From Bradyrhizobium lupini (GTDB taxonomy: Bacteria > Pseudomonadota > Alphaproteobacteria > Rhizobiales > Xanthobacteraceae): a stretch of 64,000 nucleotides of DNA. The notes under the pieces are model-generated. The model was not told the origin of the DNA. It worked only from the letters and a program-made list of their open reading frames with translations, and did no database searches. The translations under genes were made by a program, and so were the position numbers. Position 1 is the stretch's first letter; each line of letters starts with the position of its first letter. The DNA is taken from positions 7,521,001 to 7,585,000 of the forward strand of contig NZ_CP162553.1 of the NCBI RefSeq assembly GCF_040939785.1, in the 5' to 3' direction. Shown in pieces: positions 39,622-51,202 of the stretch.

Positions 39622-39812
39622 TCAGCTCGGGTTCATGGCCGCGAAGGTGGCCTCGTAGCAGCCATCGCGCTCGGCCCAGCGGCGGGCGCGGTCGCGCTCG
39701 ACCAGACCTCGCCGCCGGGATGAACCCGCAACTCCAGCAATTGCATGACCTCCGCGACACCTGCGTCGTGTGTATCGAGGAGAGCTTCTGGGAATGCCGC
39801 TGCGCCGACCAC
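39622..39812 (-). CDS. Possible small protein with one apparent frameshift
   Basis: On the reverse strand GTG 39812 opens VVGAAAFPEALLDTHDAGVA and runs to HPGGEVW; the next frame continues VERDRARRWAERDGCYEATF and ends AAMNPS at 39622. One missing C at 39702-39703 would join them into 63 residues with strong G/C third positions throughout. I do not recognise the family. It follows the GGDEF-EAL gene directly. Confidence 0.35.
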
Positions 39813-39822
39813 GAGGTCCGAA

Positions 39823-42555
39823 CTAGCTTGCCTCGCGGCGGCGGCCTTCGTTGCCGCCGCGCCGGGCGAGACGGCTGCGATGAGCTGCGAACAGCTCCAG
39901 CACCTTGTCGGCGGGCTTTGCGGCGCTGAACAGATAGCCCTGCATCTCGGAGCAGCCGAGCGCGCGCAGCAACCGCTGCTGCTCCTCGGTCTCGACGCCC
40001 TCGGCCGTGGTGGTCATGCGGCGGGCGGCCGCGAGATTGACGACCGCCTGCACGATGCTGGCGGAGCCGTCGGGGCCGGCGATGTCGTTGACGAAGCAGC
40101 GGTCGATCTTGATCTTGTCGAACGGGAAGCGGTGCAGATAGCTTAGCGAGGAGTAGCCGGTGCCGAAATCGTCCAGCGCGATGCGGACGCCGATGGCGCG
40201 GAGTTGATGCAGGATCGCAAGCGCCGTGTCGTCGTCGCGGATCAGCACCGCCTCGGTGATTTCGAGCTCGAGCCGGCTCGCCGACAAATTGGAGGCGGCA
40301 AGCGCCGCCATGATCTTCAGCGCCAGCGTGCCGCTCTTGAATTGCACCGGCGAGACGTTGACGGCGAGGCGGATGTCGTCGGGCCAGTTCGCCGCATCCC
40401 GGCAGGCGGTCGCCAGCACCCATTCGCCGATCTCGTTGATCAGGCCGGTGTCCTCGGCGATCGGGATGAACTCCGCCGGCGAGACCATGCCGCGCTCGGG
40501 ATGGCGCCAGCGCACCAGCGCCTCGCAGCCGGTGATGCGGTCGTCCTTCAGGCTGAGGCAGGGCTGGTAATACACCTCAAGGCCGCCTTCGAGCCCGCCT
40601 TGAGCGATGGCGTGGCGCAGGTCGATCTCGAGCTGCCGCCGCTCGTGGATCTTGGCGTCCATCTCCGACTCGAAAAAGCGATAGGTGCGGCGCCCCGCGG
40701 CTTTGGCGGCGTACATCGCCATGTCCGCGTTCTTCAGGATCTGGTCCAGCGCCGTTCCATGTTGCGGCGCCAGCGCGATGCCGATGCTGGCGTCGGTGGC
40801 AAGATGATGCCCCATGCAGTCGAACGGCGCCCGGATGGCCTCAAACACCCGCGCGACGAGCTCGCTGACCTGATCCGGCGATGTCACCGCGCTCTGGACG
40901 ATGGCAAATTCGTCGCCGCCGAGGCGCGCCACGAAGTCCGCCGGCCCCGCACAGCGGTGGAGGCTCTGCGCGACCGACTTCAGGAGCTCGTCGCCGACGA
41001 GATGCCCGAGCGCGTCGTTGACGCCCTTGAACTCGTCGATGTCGATGTAGTGCACCGCGAGTTGTTCGCCGCCGGCGACGAGATCGAGTTCCTGACGCAG
41101 ATGCTCGTGGAACATGGTGCGGTTGGGCAGGTCGGTCAGTGCGTCGTAATGAGCGAGATGGGTGATGCGCTCCTCGATACGCCGGCGCTCCGTGATGTCC
41201 TCATGCGTCGCCACCCAGCCGCCATCCGTGAGCGGTTCGTTCACGATCTGGATCGAGCGACCGTCGGAGGTCTCGACCACCATGGAATTGCGCACGTGGA
41301 CGTCGCGCAGGACCCGTGCGACATACTGGTCCGCATCGCCGGTGAACGAGCCGGTGGCTTTGCGGTGTGCAATGATGTCGTGAAAGCTGCAGCCGGGTCT
41401 CACGATTTCGGCCGACAGCCCGTACATCTCGATGTAGCGCTGATTGCAGATCACGAGCTGCTGCGAGGCGTCGAACAGCAGCAGGCCCTGGGTCATGTTG
41501 TTGACGGCGCGGTCGAGACGCTGCTTTTCCAGCGTCAGCCGTTCCCGCGAAAGACGATGCTGCTCCAGGAGCTTGCGAACGATCGCGATCAACACGCCCG
41601 CGATGGCGAGCGCGGAAGAGGCCGCGACCGAGATCAGGATGCCGATCTGCTCGCGCCAGTCCGTCAGGGCCGTCGCGCGCGTCGTGGTGGCCATCATCAG
41701 GATCGGGAAGTGAGGCAGGGCATGTGAGGAAATCAGCCGGTCCTCGCCGTCGACGGGGCTCATGAAGCGGCCGGTAAAATGGTCGAGCCCGAAAACCCTT
41801 TGATGCGCGAACGGACCGTTCTTGAAATTCCGTCCCATCAATTCACTGGAATGGGGATAACGGGCGAGCATCGTGCCGTCCCGGTGCAGCATCGAGATCG
41901 TCGTGCTTTCGCCGAGCACGGCGGACTCGAAGAATTTTTCGAAGTTTGCCGGCTCAATGCCGCGTCCGACCACACCCATGAATTCGCCGTTCGGTCCGAC
42001 GACCTTGCGCACGATCAGGATGGTCCATGCGCCGGAGATGCGACTGTAGAGTGGCTCGATCAGGACGTCGGGAGCGTCGGGATCGTACCGGAAGGTCTGG
42101 AAATAGGCGCGATCGGCAACGTTCACGTTCGGGGCCGGCCATGCCGCCGACGAATTGATCAAATTGCCTTCGGCATCGATGATATTGACGCCGCCCATGT
42201 AGGGCAGTGCCTCGATCTTCGAACGCAGCATCCGGTGGAGGTCCTGGCCGGCGAGGCGCTTGCGATAGTCCGCCGCACTGGTGATGCCGCTTGCGCGGAC
42301 GTAGTCGACGAAATCCTTCTGGATGACCGCGAAATCCTGCAATTGCTGGTCGAAATGATGGGCCAGCATCAGCACGGTGTTTTCCAGCTCGCGCCCGGAG
42401 CTGCGCAGCGCACGTTCGCGGAAATTCTGCGCCATCAGCGTCGCGCCGACGGCGATCGCAGCGATCAACAGCGTGCCGCCCACCACCAGCCAGCGGATCG
42501 GTCCGCTGCGCACGAAGGCCTGGTCAAAAAGGCGACTGCCGAATCCCGTCATCAT
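39823..42555 (-). CDS. Membrane GGDEF-EAL cyclic-di-GMP protein with periplasmic sensor and PAS
   Basis: About 910 residues from ATG 42555. An N-terminal membrane segment (WLVVGGTLLIAAIAVGATL), a large periplasmic Cache-like sensor (to about residue 310), a second membrane segment, a PAS region (LLLFDASQQLVICNQRYIEM), GGDEF (RLGGDEFAIV) and EAL. The EAL core is complete: EALVRWRHP, NVSPVQF, LELEITEAV, DDFGTGYSSLSYLHRF and AEGVETEEQ. GGDEF is canonical with no RxxD inhibitory site. Both synthase and phosphodiesterase activity are possible. The upstream start at 42588 is less likely. Confidence 0.9.
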   Translation of the reverse strand: MMTGFGSRLFDQAFVRSGPIRWLVVGGTLLIAAIAVGATLMAQNFRERALRSSGRELENTVLMLAHHFDQQLQDFAVIQKDFVDYVRASGITSAADYRKRLAGQDLHRMLRSKIEALPYMGGVNIIDAEGNLINSSAAWPAPNVNVADRAYFQTFRYDPDAPDVLIEPLYSRISGAWTILIVRKVVGPNGEFMGVVGRGIEPANFEKFFESAVLGESTTISMLHRDGTMLARYPHSSELMGRNFKNGPFAHQRVFGLDHFTGRFMSPVDGEDRLISSHALPHFPILMMATTTRATALTDWREQIGILISVAASSALAIAGVLIAIVRKLLEQHRLSRERLTLEKQRLDRAVNNMTQGLLLFDASQQLVICNQRYIEMYGLSAEIVRPGCSFHDIIAHRKATGSFTGDADQYVARVLRDVHVRNSMVVETSDGRSIQIVNEPLTDGGWVATHEDITERRRIEERITHLAHYDALTDLPNRTMFHEHLRQELDLVAGGEQLAVHYIDIDEFKGVNDALGHLVGDELLKSVAQSLHRCAGPADFVARLGGDEFAIVQSAVTSPDQVSELVARVFEAIRAPFDCMGHHLATDASIGIALAPQHGTALDQILKNADMAMYAAKAAGRRTYRFFESEMDAKIHERRQLEIDLRHAIAQGGLEGGLEVYYQPCLSLKDDRITGCEALVRWRHPERGMVSPAEFIPIAEDTGLINEIGEWVLATACRDAANWPDDIRLAVNVSPVQFKSGTLALKIMAALAASNLSASRLELEITEAVLIRDDDTALAILHQLRAIGVRIALDDFGTGYSSLSYLHRFPFDKIKIDRCFVNDIAGPDGSASIVQAVVNLAAARRMTTTAEGVETEEQQRLLRALGCSEMQGYLFSAAKPADKVLELFAAHRSRLARRGGNEGRRREAS

Positions 42556-42670
42556 GATCGATCGTTGTCGTGCACACGCCAGGGTCAATTCTTGGCCCCG
42601 GAAACATCCGTTGGTTTACGGGAACGGAGTGGAGGCGAAGTTAGCAAGCTGGGTTAATGGGCCGTGAAGG

Positions 42671-42799
42671 GACCCTCGCAAAAGCAATCAATATGCGATC
42701 GAGTATGGGCTGATTGCGCTCGCGATCGTCGCCGTGGTGGACGGCCTGGGCAGCAAGCTCAATTCAAAATTCGGGTCGATCAGCGCGTCGTTGAAGTAG
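42671..42799 (+). pseudogene. Remnant of a Flp-type (type IVb) pilin
   Basis: The plus strand reads SNQYAIEYGLIALAIVAVVD then GLGSKLNSKFGSISASLK and stops at 42797-42799. EYGLIA followed by a hydrophobic run and GLG-KLN-F-SIS-SLK is the Flp/Fap pilin pattern. The normal N-terminal leader with the Gly before the cleavage point is missing: the frame hits a TGA at 42665-42667 and has no start codon. It is therefore a decayed or truncated copy. No tad/cpa genes are nearby. Confidence 0.7.
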
Positions 42800-42808
42800 C
42801 AGCCGCAA

Positions 42809-43351
42809 TCAGACGCGGTAATGGCCGGACTTGCCGCCGAGCTTCTCGACCAGATGGATGCCTTCGATGCGCACGCCGCGCTCCACCGCCTTGATCATGT
42901 CGTAGATGGTGAGGCAGGCGACCGAGACGGCGGTGAGCGCTTCCATCTCGACGCCGGTCGGGCCCGTGACCTTCACGCTGGCGCGGACGAGGCAGCCCGG
43001 CAGCGTTGCGTCTGGCTCGATCTCGACCGTCACCTTCGACAGCGCGAGCGGATGGCAGAGCGGGATCAGCTCCGCGGTGCGCTTGGCGGCCATGATGCCG
43101 GCGATGCGGGCGGTGCCGAGCACGTCGCCCTTCTTGGCGTTGCCGGACACGATCAGGTCAAGCGTCGCCCTGGTCATGACGACGCGTCCTTCCGCGACCG
43201 CGAGCCGCTCGCTGGCGGGCTTGTCCGACACGTCAACCATCCGCGCCTCGCCGGAGGCGCCGATATGGGTGAGGGCAGGGCCGGTCTTGGTGTTGGACTG
43301 GGTCTTGGACTCGGACTTGGCTGGTTTCGTCGCGGTCGGCTTGCGGGCCAT
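42809..43351 (-). CDS. moaC: Cyclic pyranopterin monophosphate synthase
   Basis: A 180-residue enzyme acting after MoaA in molybdenum-cofactor synthesis. [32 protein letters not shown] and [16 protein letters not shown] are signature blocks. A Lys/Thr-rich N-terminal extension of about 25 residues precedes the domain. ATG 43351 lies one base past the trpC stop, so trp and moa genes are cotranscribed. Confidence 0.94.
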   Translation of the reverse strand: MARKPTATKPAKSESKTQSNTKTGPALTHIGASGEARMVDVSDKPASERLAVAEGRVVMTRATLDLIVSGNAKKGDVLGTARIAGIMAAKRTAELIPLCHPLALSKVTVEIEPDATLPGCLVRASVKVTGPTGVEMEALTAVSVACLTIYDMIKAVERGVRIEGIHLVEKLGGKSGHYRV

Positions 43352-43352
43352 G

Positions 43353-44173
43353 TCAGCGCGTGCCCGTCGCGCGCGCCGTCGTCTCGCGCGCCAGCAATGT
43401 GCGCGTCGCAGCGGTAACATCGGCTTGCCGCATCAGGCTCTCGCCGACCAGGAAGGTCGACATGCCGACGCGCTCGAGCCGGGCGAGATCGGCGGGCGTG
43501 AAGATGCCGCTCTCGCCGACCATCAACCGGTCGCCGGGGATCAGCGGCGCCAATGTTTCGCTGGTCGCAAGCGTGGTTTCGAAGGTGCGCAGATTGCGGT
43601 TGTTGACGCCGATCATCGGCGAACGCAGCTTCAGCGCGCGGTCAAGCTCGACGCGGTCGTGGATCTCGATCAGCACGTCCATGCCGTGGGCGATGGCGGC
43701 ATCCTCGAGCTCTTTTGCCGCGGCATCATCGAGCGCCGCCATGATGATCAGGATGCAGTCGGCGCCGTGCGCCCGGGCCTCCGCCACCTGATAGATGTCG
43801 AACATGAAATCCTTGCGCAGCACCGGCAGTGACGTTGCCGCGCGGGCCGCCACCATGAAGTCGAGATGGCCCTGGAACGAGGGCGTGTCCGTCAGCACGG
43901 ACAGGCAGGCAGCGCCGCCGGCCTCATAGGCCCTGGCCAACAGCGGCGGATCGAAATCGGCGCGGATCAGGCCCTTGACGGCGACGCCTTCTTGACCTCC
44001 GCGATCAGCGCGTAGTCGCCATTGGCGTGCTTGGCCTTGATCGCGCGCAGGAAGCCGCGCGGTGCTGCTTGCGCCTTGGCCTTCGCCTCTACCGCCGACA
44101 GCGGCTGCGCGCGCTTGGCCGCAGCGATTTCTTCGCGCTTGTAGGCTTCGATCTTGGTCAAGATGTCCGACAT
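43353..44173 (-). CDS. trpC: Indole-3-glycerol-phosphate synthase (single-base frameshift)
   Basis: Makes indole-3-glycerol phosphate in tryptophan synthesis. The N-terminus ([20 protein letters not shown] to [10 protein letters not shown]) is in one frame; [18 protein letters not shown] onward ([32 protein letters not shown]) is in another. One T added to TT at 43975-43976 (A on the coding strand) gives [20 protein letters not shown] and 273 residues, the family length. It lies between trpD and moaC. Confidence 0.92.
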
Positions 44174-44180
44174 GTCAGGC

Positions 44181-45194
44181 TCAGCCGTTCGAGACCGCGA
44201 TCAAATGTTTCAGCCGCGCGCGCGCCGCGCCGCTGTCGAGCGATTTTGCGCCGATCACGACACCTTCCTTGAGATCCCTGGCACGCCCCGCTACGACCAA
44301 TGCGGCAGCGGCGTTGATCAACGCGACGTCACGATAGGGGCTCGGCTTGCCGTCGAGCACGCCCTGCAAGGCGATAGCGTTGGCGTCGGCGTCGCCGCCT
44401 TTGAGCGCACCGGCCTCGCAGCACGGCAGGCCCGCGTCCTCCGGCGTCACCTCGAAATTCCGGATCTCGCCATTGTGGAGCGCGGAGACGAAGGTCGGGC
44501 CGGTGAGGGTGATTTCGTCGAGGCCGTCGGAACCGTGCACGACCCAGGCGGATTCGGAGCCGAGGTTCTTGAGCACTTGCGCCAGCGGCTGCACCCATTG
44601 CCGGGAGAACACGCCGACCATCTGCCGTTTCACACCGGCCGGATTGGACAACGGACCGAGCAGGTTGAAGATCGTGCGTGTCGCAAGCTCCACCCGGGTC
44701 GGGCCGACGTTCTTCATGGCGGGATGATGGGCGGGCGCGAACATGAAGCCGATGCCGCATTCGCGTATGCAGCGGCCGACCTGTTCGGGCCTCAGATCGA
44801 TCTTCACCCCCAGCGAAGCCAGCACGTCGGCAGCGCCCGAACGCGACGATAGCGCGCGGTTGCCGTGCTTGGCCACCGGCAGACCGGCGCCCGAAACGAT
44901 GAAGGAGGCACAGGTCGAGACATTGACCGAGCCGGAGCCGTCGCCGCCGGTGCCGACAATGTCGACGGCGTCCGCGGGCGCATCGACCGTGAGCATCTTG
45001 GAGCGCATGGCCGAGACCGCGCCGGTGATCTCGTCCACGGTCTCGCCGCGCACCCGCAGCGCCATCAGGAGGCCGCCCATTTGCGAGGGCGTAGCCTCGC
45101 CGGACATCACGGCGTCGAAGGCGGAAGCCGCTTCGTCACGCGACAGGCTGGCGCCGGTCGCCACTTTTCCAATGATCGATTTCAGGTCGTCCAT
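44181..45194 (-). CDS. trpD: Anthranilate phosphoribosyltransferase
   Basis: A 337-residue transferase joining anthranilate to [22 protein letters not shown] is the PRPP loop; [36 protein letters not shown] and NLLGPLSNP are hallmarks. It starts 14 bases after the foldase gene and is followed by trpC after seven bases. Confidence 0.96.
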   Translation of the reverse strand: MDDLKSIIGKVATGASLSRDEAASAFDAVMSGEATPSQMGGLLMALRVRGETVDEITGAVSAMRSKMLTVDAPADAVDIVGTGGDGSGSVNVSTCASFIVSGAGLPVAKHGNRALSSRSGAADVLASLGVKIDLRPEQVGRCIRECGIGFMFAPAHHPAMKNVGPTRVELATRTIFNLLGPLSNPAGVKRQMVGVFSRQWVQPLAQVLKNLGSESAWVVHGSDGLDEITLTGPTFVSALHNGEIRNFEVTPEDAGLPCCEAGALKGGDADANAIALQGVLDGKPSPYRDVALINAAAALVVAGRARDLKEGVVIGAKSLDSGAARARLKHLIAVSNG

Positions 45195-45208
45195 CGCGTG
45201 CTTTCAAC

Positions 45209-47107
45209 TCACTGGTTCGCGCCGGTCACCTGCGCGAAGGCGGCCTGATTAATCGTGGTCCCGATGTCGGTTTCAAGCTTGTTGACGTAGGACGCGACCT
45301 GCTCCTCGGTCTGCGCGCGGTCGAGACTGTCCTTCAGCTTCTTGACCGCATCGGAAGCGGCATCGACGGTGGGATCGATGATCTCGGTAACGCGGAACAC
45401 GATCACCTCGGTGCCGCCGGTCACTGCCGTCTGCCCGACGCCGTCCTTGGCGACGCGGAAGGCGGCCGACACGACGGCCGCGGGCACGCTGGCGGGCGAG
45501 TCGTCCCGCTTGAAGCCGGTGGCGGTCTCGACCTTGGCGCCGATCGCGGCTGCTTCGTCGGCGAGCTTGCCGCCAGATTCGAGCTTCTGCACCATCTCGG
45601 TCGCCTTGGCCTTCAGCTTGGTCGCGATCTGGTCCTGGCGCCAGCGCACCTCGACCTGGTCGCGAACCTCGTCGAGATTGCGGTCGCGCGAGGGCGTGAT
45701 GGCAAGCACGTCGTACCAGACATAGCCGCCCTTGAACGAGATCGAGTCGTTGTCGACGCCGACATCGGTGTTAAAGGCCTGCGACACCACGTCGAGGCCC
45801 TGCGGAATGCCGGAGACCGGCTGGCCGCTCGGCGCGCGGCCGGAACGGTCGACGGCGTCGATGGTCACGGCGGTGAGGCCGAGCTTCTGCGCCGCGTCGA
45901 TCACGCTGGCACCGCCGCCGCGCTCGTCTTCCATCTTGTCGCGGAGATCGGCGACCTTGACGCGCGCACGCTCGGTGGCGATCTCGCGCTTGATGTCGGC
46001 GGCAACGCTCGCGTAGTTCGCCTCAGTGCCCGGCTCGATCTTTTCGACCTTGACGATCGACGTGCCGAGACGGCCCTGGATCGGCTGGCTGATTTCACCG
46101 GCGGGAAGCGCGAAGACAGCGTCTCCAACTGCGGGATCGAGCGAGGATTTGGTCACGAGCCCGAGATCGACGTCAGACGCGCTCAGTCCGCGCTCCTTGC
46201 CGAGGTCCTCGAACGACGTCCCGCTGGTGAGCCGCTCGCGTGCGGCCTGCGCCTCGGCGGCGTTGGGGAATACGATCTGCTGGATCTGGCGCTTCTCCGG
46301 CGTGCCGAGCCGGTCCTTGCGCTGGTCGAATGCTTTCTTGGCGTCCTCGTCCGACACCTCGCTCCACTTGCCGATCTCCTCCGGCGAGATCACGACGAAC
46401 GCGATCTTGCGATATTCGGGCGCGCGGAACTGGACCTTGTGATCCTCGAAATAGGCGGCGAGCGCCTCCGGCGATGGCGCGTCGATGGTGCCTGCCTGAG
46501 CTGCGTCGAGCCTGACGAATTCAATGGCGCGCTGCTCGTTCTGGAAGCGCGTCAGCACGTCTAGCATCGCCTTCGGCGGCTCGAGGCCGGCACCGATCGT
46601 GCCGGTGATCTGCCGACGCAGTGAGACCTTGCGCTGCTCCGAAACGTAGCGCTGCTCGGTATAGCCGAAATTGCGGATCACGGACTGAAAGCGGTTCGAA
46701 TCGAAGTTGCCGCCGACGCCCTTGAAGTTCGGGTCGTTCATGATGAGCTGGCGGATCTGGTCGTCGGACTGGCCGAGCCCGAGCCGGCGCGCCTCTTCGT
46801 CGAGGGCGGCTTCCGCGATCGTCTGCTGGAGCACCTGACGGTCGAGGCCGAAGGCGCGCGCCTGCTCAGGCGACAGCGGCCGGCCGAACTGGCGGCTGAT
46901 CTGCTGGAGGCGATCAGTGTAAATCTGGCGGAACTCGTTCAACGAAATCTCGGTGCCGCCGACCTTGGCCACGGTGGACTGCCCAAAGCCCTTGAAGATG
47001 TCGGCAATGCCCCAAACGCCGAAACTGATGATCAGCACGCCCATCACAATGGCCATAATGGTCTTGCCGAGCCAGTTTGATGAGGCCTTGCGCATTCCTC
47101 GAAGCAT
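45209..47107 (-). CDS. Membrane-anchored SurA/PpiD-like peptidyl-prolyl isomerase
   Basis: A 632-residue foldase. MLRGMRKASSNWLGK precedes a single membrane segment (TIMAIVMGVLIISFGVWGIA); then a SurA-like N-terminal chaperone domain (to about residue 240), a parvulin domain around KRQIQQIVFPNAAEAQA, and a second C-terminal foldase-like region. It helps periplasmic and outer-membrane proteins fold. ATG 47107 is preferred to TTG 47116. It is divergent from tpiA and heads the trpD-trpC-moaC cluster. Confidence 0.88.
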   Translation of the reverse strand: MLRGMRKASSNWLGKTIMAIVMGVLIISFGVWGIADIFKGFGQSTVAKVGGTEISLNEFRQIYTDRLQQISRQFGRPLSPEQARAFGLDRQVLQQTIAEAALDEEARRLGLGQSDDQIRQLIMNDPNFKGVGGNFDSNRFQSVIRNFGYTEQRYVSEQRKVSLRRQITGTIGAGLEPPKAMLDVLTRFQNEQRAIEFVRLDAAQAGTIDAPSPEALAAYFEDHKVQFRAPEYRKIAFVVISPEEIGKWSEVSDEDAKKAFDQRKDRLGTPEKRQIQQIVFPNAAEAQAARERLTSGTSFEDLGKERGLSASDVDLGLVTKSSLDPAVGDAVFALPAGEISQPIQGRLGTSIVKVEKIEPGTEANYASVAADIKREIATERARVKVADLRDKMEDERGGGASVIDAAQKLGLTAVTIDAVDRSGRAPSGQPVSGIPQGLDVVSQAFNTDVGVDNDSISFKGGYVWYDVLAITPSRDRNLDEVRDQVEVRWRQDQIATKLKAKATEMVQKLESGGKLADEAAAIGAKVETATGFKRDDSPASVPAAVVSAAFRVAKDGVGQTAVTGGTEVIVFRVTEIIDPTVDAASDAVKKLKDSLDRAQTEEQVASYVNKLETDIGTTINQAAFAQVTGANQ

Positions 47108-47330
47108 TTGGTCCAACTTGTTTGGCAGGAGGGGAACGGGAGCGCGTCTTAATGCAGATTCCGCAAAAGCGCGTCACCAAATTGATCAACCATCATAAAG
47201 TGGTGGCTTTCCCCCCGCAACCTCGGGTCCGACAGGCTTTCGATCCCTGCGGTTAAAAGCCCCTGGTCTCTGGAACTGCCACGGGACCTCTGCTAGCGCA
47301 TGCGCAACCCAAATTTTGCTGGAATTTGAC

Positions 47331-48089
47331 ATGATCGATGCCATCCGCCCCCTGATCGCCGGCAACTGGAAAATGAACGGCCTGAAGGCCTCGACTGCCG
47401 AATTCGGCGCCATGCTCAATGGTGCGACAGAAGTGGCCGGCAAAGCCGATTTGCTGGTTTGTCCGCCGGCGACCCTGATCGCAGCTTTCGCCGAGAAGGC
47501 CTGCGGCAAGAAGGTCGCGGTGGGAGCCCAGGATTGCCACCCCAAGGCCTCTGGCGCCCATACCGGCGACATCGCCGCCGAAATGCTGGTGGATTCGGGT
47601 GCGACCGCTATCATCGTCGGCCATTCCGAGCGCCGCGCCGACCATGGCGAGGGCGATGCCCTGATCCGGCAGAAGGCAGAGGCCGCCTGGCGCGCCGGGG
47701 TGACGGCGATCGTCTGTATCGGAGAGACGCAGGGCCAGCGCGATGCGGGCCAGACCCTGGATATCCTGCGCGGCCAGCTCACCGGCTCGCTGCCGGATGG
47801 CTCGACCTCCGCCAATCTGGTCGTGGCCTATGAGCCGGTCTGGGCGATCGGCACCGGCCTGACCCCGACGTCTCGGGATGTCGAGCAGATTCATGGCTTT
47901 ATCCGGGAATTCCTGACCTCCAGGTTCAAGGCCGACGGCGCCGGGATGCGCATTCTCTATGGCGGCTCGGTCAAGCCCTCGAACGCGGCCGAGCTGATGG
48001 CCGTGAAGAACGTCAATGGCGCGCTGGTCGGCGGGGCCAGTCTGAAGGCGGCCGATTTCCTTGCGATTGCGCAGGGCTGCCCTAATTAG
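47331..48089 (+). CDS. tpiA: Triosephosphate isomerase
   Basis: A 252-residue TIM barrel. AGNWKMNG (catalytic Lys), IIVGHSERR (catalytic His), [12 protein letters not shown] (catalytic Glu) and [11 protein letters not shown] are all present. ATG 47331 is the first Met of the conserved protein. It is followed after 157 bases by secG. Confidence 0.96.
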   Translation: MIDAIRPLIAGNWKMNGLKASTAEFGAMLNGATEVAGKADLLVCPPATLIAAFAEKACGKKVAVGAQDCHPKASGAHTGDIAAEMLVDSGATAIIVGHSERRADHGEGDALIRQKAEAAWRAGVTAIVCIGETQGQRDAGQTLDILRGQLTGSLPDGSTSANLVVAYEPVWAIGTGLTPTSRDVEQIHGFIREFLTSRFKADGAGMRILYGGSVKPSNAAELMAVKNVNGALVGGASLKAADFLAIAQGCPN

Positions 48090-48246
48090 GCAGGGCCGTC
48101 CCTGGCTGGTTCAAACCACTGGTCCGGGGCTGATCGGGGGTGGCAATGCCCCGTCCGATCGTGTAACACCGCGCAACTTCAGGAAAACCCCGCGAAGCAC
48201 GATTGGCCGCCGTCTCGGCGCTGTCGGCTTGTGACGGAAGGACACT

Positions 48247-48634
48247 ATGCAGACCGTTGTCATCGTCATTCACCTCATGATCGTCACCGTTATGATCGGC
48301 GCCGTCCTGCTCCAGAAGTCGGAAGGCGGGGGCCTCGGCATGGGAGGCGGCGCAGGCTTCATGTCGAGCCGCGGCACGGCGAACCTTCTGACGCGGACCA
48401 CCGCGATTCTGGCCGTCGGCTTCTTCCTCACCAGCCTGTTCCTGTCCTGGTATGCCGGCTACGACCGCAAGCCGTCGTCGATCATCGGTGCGCCGGCGTC
48501 GCAGACACAGCCGGCCGGTGGCGGACCGATCGCGCCGCCGACCTCGGGTGGCATCCTGGATTCTGCTGAAGAAGGCCGACGAGCAGCAGCAGGCTCCGGC
48601 ACCGAGCGGCCCGCAGGTACCGCGTTCGCAATAA
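48247..48634 (+). CDS. secG: SecG protein-translocase subunit (frameshift near C-terminus)
   Basis: A two-helix membrane subunit of SecYEG. MQTVVIVIHLMIVTVMIGAV and LLQKSEGGGLGMGGGAGFMS are typical. After the second helix the printed frame turns to a Gly/Ala-rich nonsense tail, while the next frame reads LLKKADEQQQAPAPSGPQVP and stops at 48634. Removing one T from TT at 48561-48562 gives GGILDLLKKADEQQ and a 128-residue protein. It lies between tpiA and pyrG, a conserved neighbourhood. Confidence 0.92.
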
Positions 48635-48788
48635 AACAGGGGGGCCATGCAGGGCGGCTTCTACCGTCCTGGATCAACAATCCCTATCAAGGCTCTGTCA
48701 CCACTCTCAGTTCTGGCTCACCCACAGCCCCGCAAAATGTTTGGGGCGGAATACGAATCGCTTTGGCGAATCGAATTCGAGGGATTAG

Positions 48789-50432
<1,644 letters not shown>

Positions 50433-50436
50433 TCGC

Positions 50437-51099
50437 TCAGCGCGTGGCGGTGCAGTCACCTGCAAGATGCATCGGCTCCGGCGCGGCCGGCATTGACGTA
50501 TCAGGCGCAAGCGATCCCGTGACGAGCTTCATCTGCGGCCGTCGCGTCAGCTTGTAGACGGCGGCCGGCGGCACGTTCAGCAGGGCACGATCCACCAGCT
50601 TTGCGCGCAAGCCCAGCCGGTCGAGCACGGGCCGCGGGATCGGACAACTCATGCCATAGGTGAACTGGTAGAAGGCGCCGCCGGGGCGGACATGACTGAA
50701 CGCGCCACCGACGATCGAGACCACCTTGCGCGTCGACATGTTGAGCAGCGGCAGGCCGCTCACGACCGCGCCGACGGGCGCGCCGTCATAGAGGCGCTCC
50801 GTTGCGAGCCGCCCTGCATCCATCCACAAGACGCGCGCGTTCGGAAAACGCATCTGGAGCACCTTCATGAAGTCGGAGCCGTATTCGATCAGCGTGAGGT
50901 CCTGCTGGCGCACGCCGCGTTTGAGCAGCTTGTAGGTGAACGCGCCGGTGCCGGGGCCGAGCTCGAGAACAGGGCCGGTCGATGCGGTGATCTCGCGGGT
51001 GATGAGATCGGCCAGCGCCGCGCCCGACGGCGCGATCGCGCCGACGCGGCGCGGGGCTGACATCCATGACAGGAAGAACGAGAGGAAATCGTTGGGCAT
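50437..51099 (-). CDS. SAM-dependent methyltransferase, phospholipid N-methyltransferase (PmtA)-like
   Basis: About 220 residues from ATG 51099. The class I SAM site VLELGPGTGAFTYKLL sits near residue 45 after MSAPRRVGAIAPSGAALADL, the amphipathic start typical of rhizobial phospholipid methyltransferases. VVSGLPLLNMSTRKVVSIVG and GGAFYQFTYGMSCPIPRP match the family's later motifs. The family methylates phosphatidylethanolamine toward phosphatidylcholine; other substrates are possible. A CATTGCG repeat 68 bases upstream repeats the one before the response-regulator gene, suggesting joint control. Confidence 0.75.
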   Translation of the reverse strand: MPNDFLSFFLSWMSAPRRVGAIAPSGAALADLITREITASTGPVLELGPGTGAFTYKLLKRGVRQQDLTLIEYGSDFMKVLQMRFPNARVLWMDAGRLATERLYDGAPVGAVVSGLPLLNMSTRKVVSIVGGAFSHVRPGGAFYQFTYGMSCPIPRPVLDRLGLRAKLVDRALLNVPPAAVYKLTRRPQMKLVTGSLAPDTSMPAAPEPMHLAGDCTATR

Positions 51100-51166
51100 G
51101 CGCACTCCGGCATCTTGGTTGCGCCTCGCAGGTCAGAGGTGAGGCGGCCGAAGAATCGCTTGAGTG

Positions 51167-51186
51167 CATTGCGACAGCATTGCGGG
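51167..51186 (-). promoter_or_regulatory. Response-regulator-like direct repeat upstream of the methyltransferase gene
   Basis: CATTGCGACAGCATTGCGGG: two CATTGCG half sites 11 bases start to start. On the gene strand a -10-like GATTCT lies about nine bases beyond. It is identical at 19 of 20 positions to the site at 53294-53313. Confidence 0.65.
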
Positions 51187-51202
51187 CCGCATGCCGATTG
51201 CA

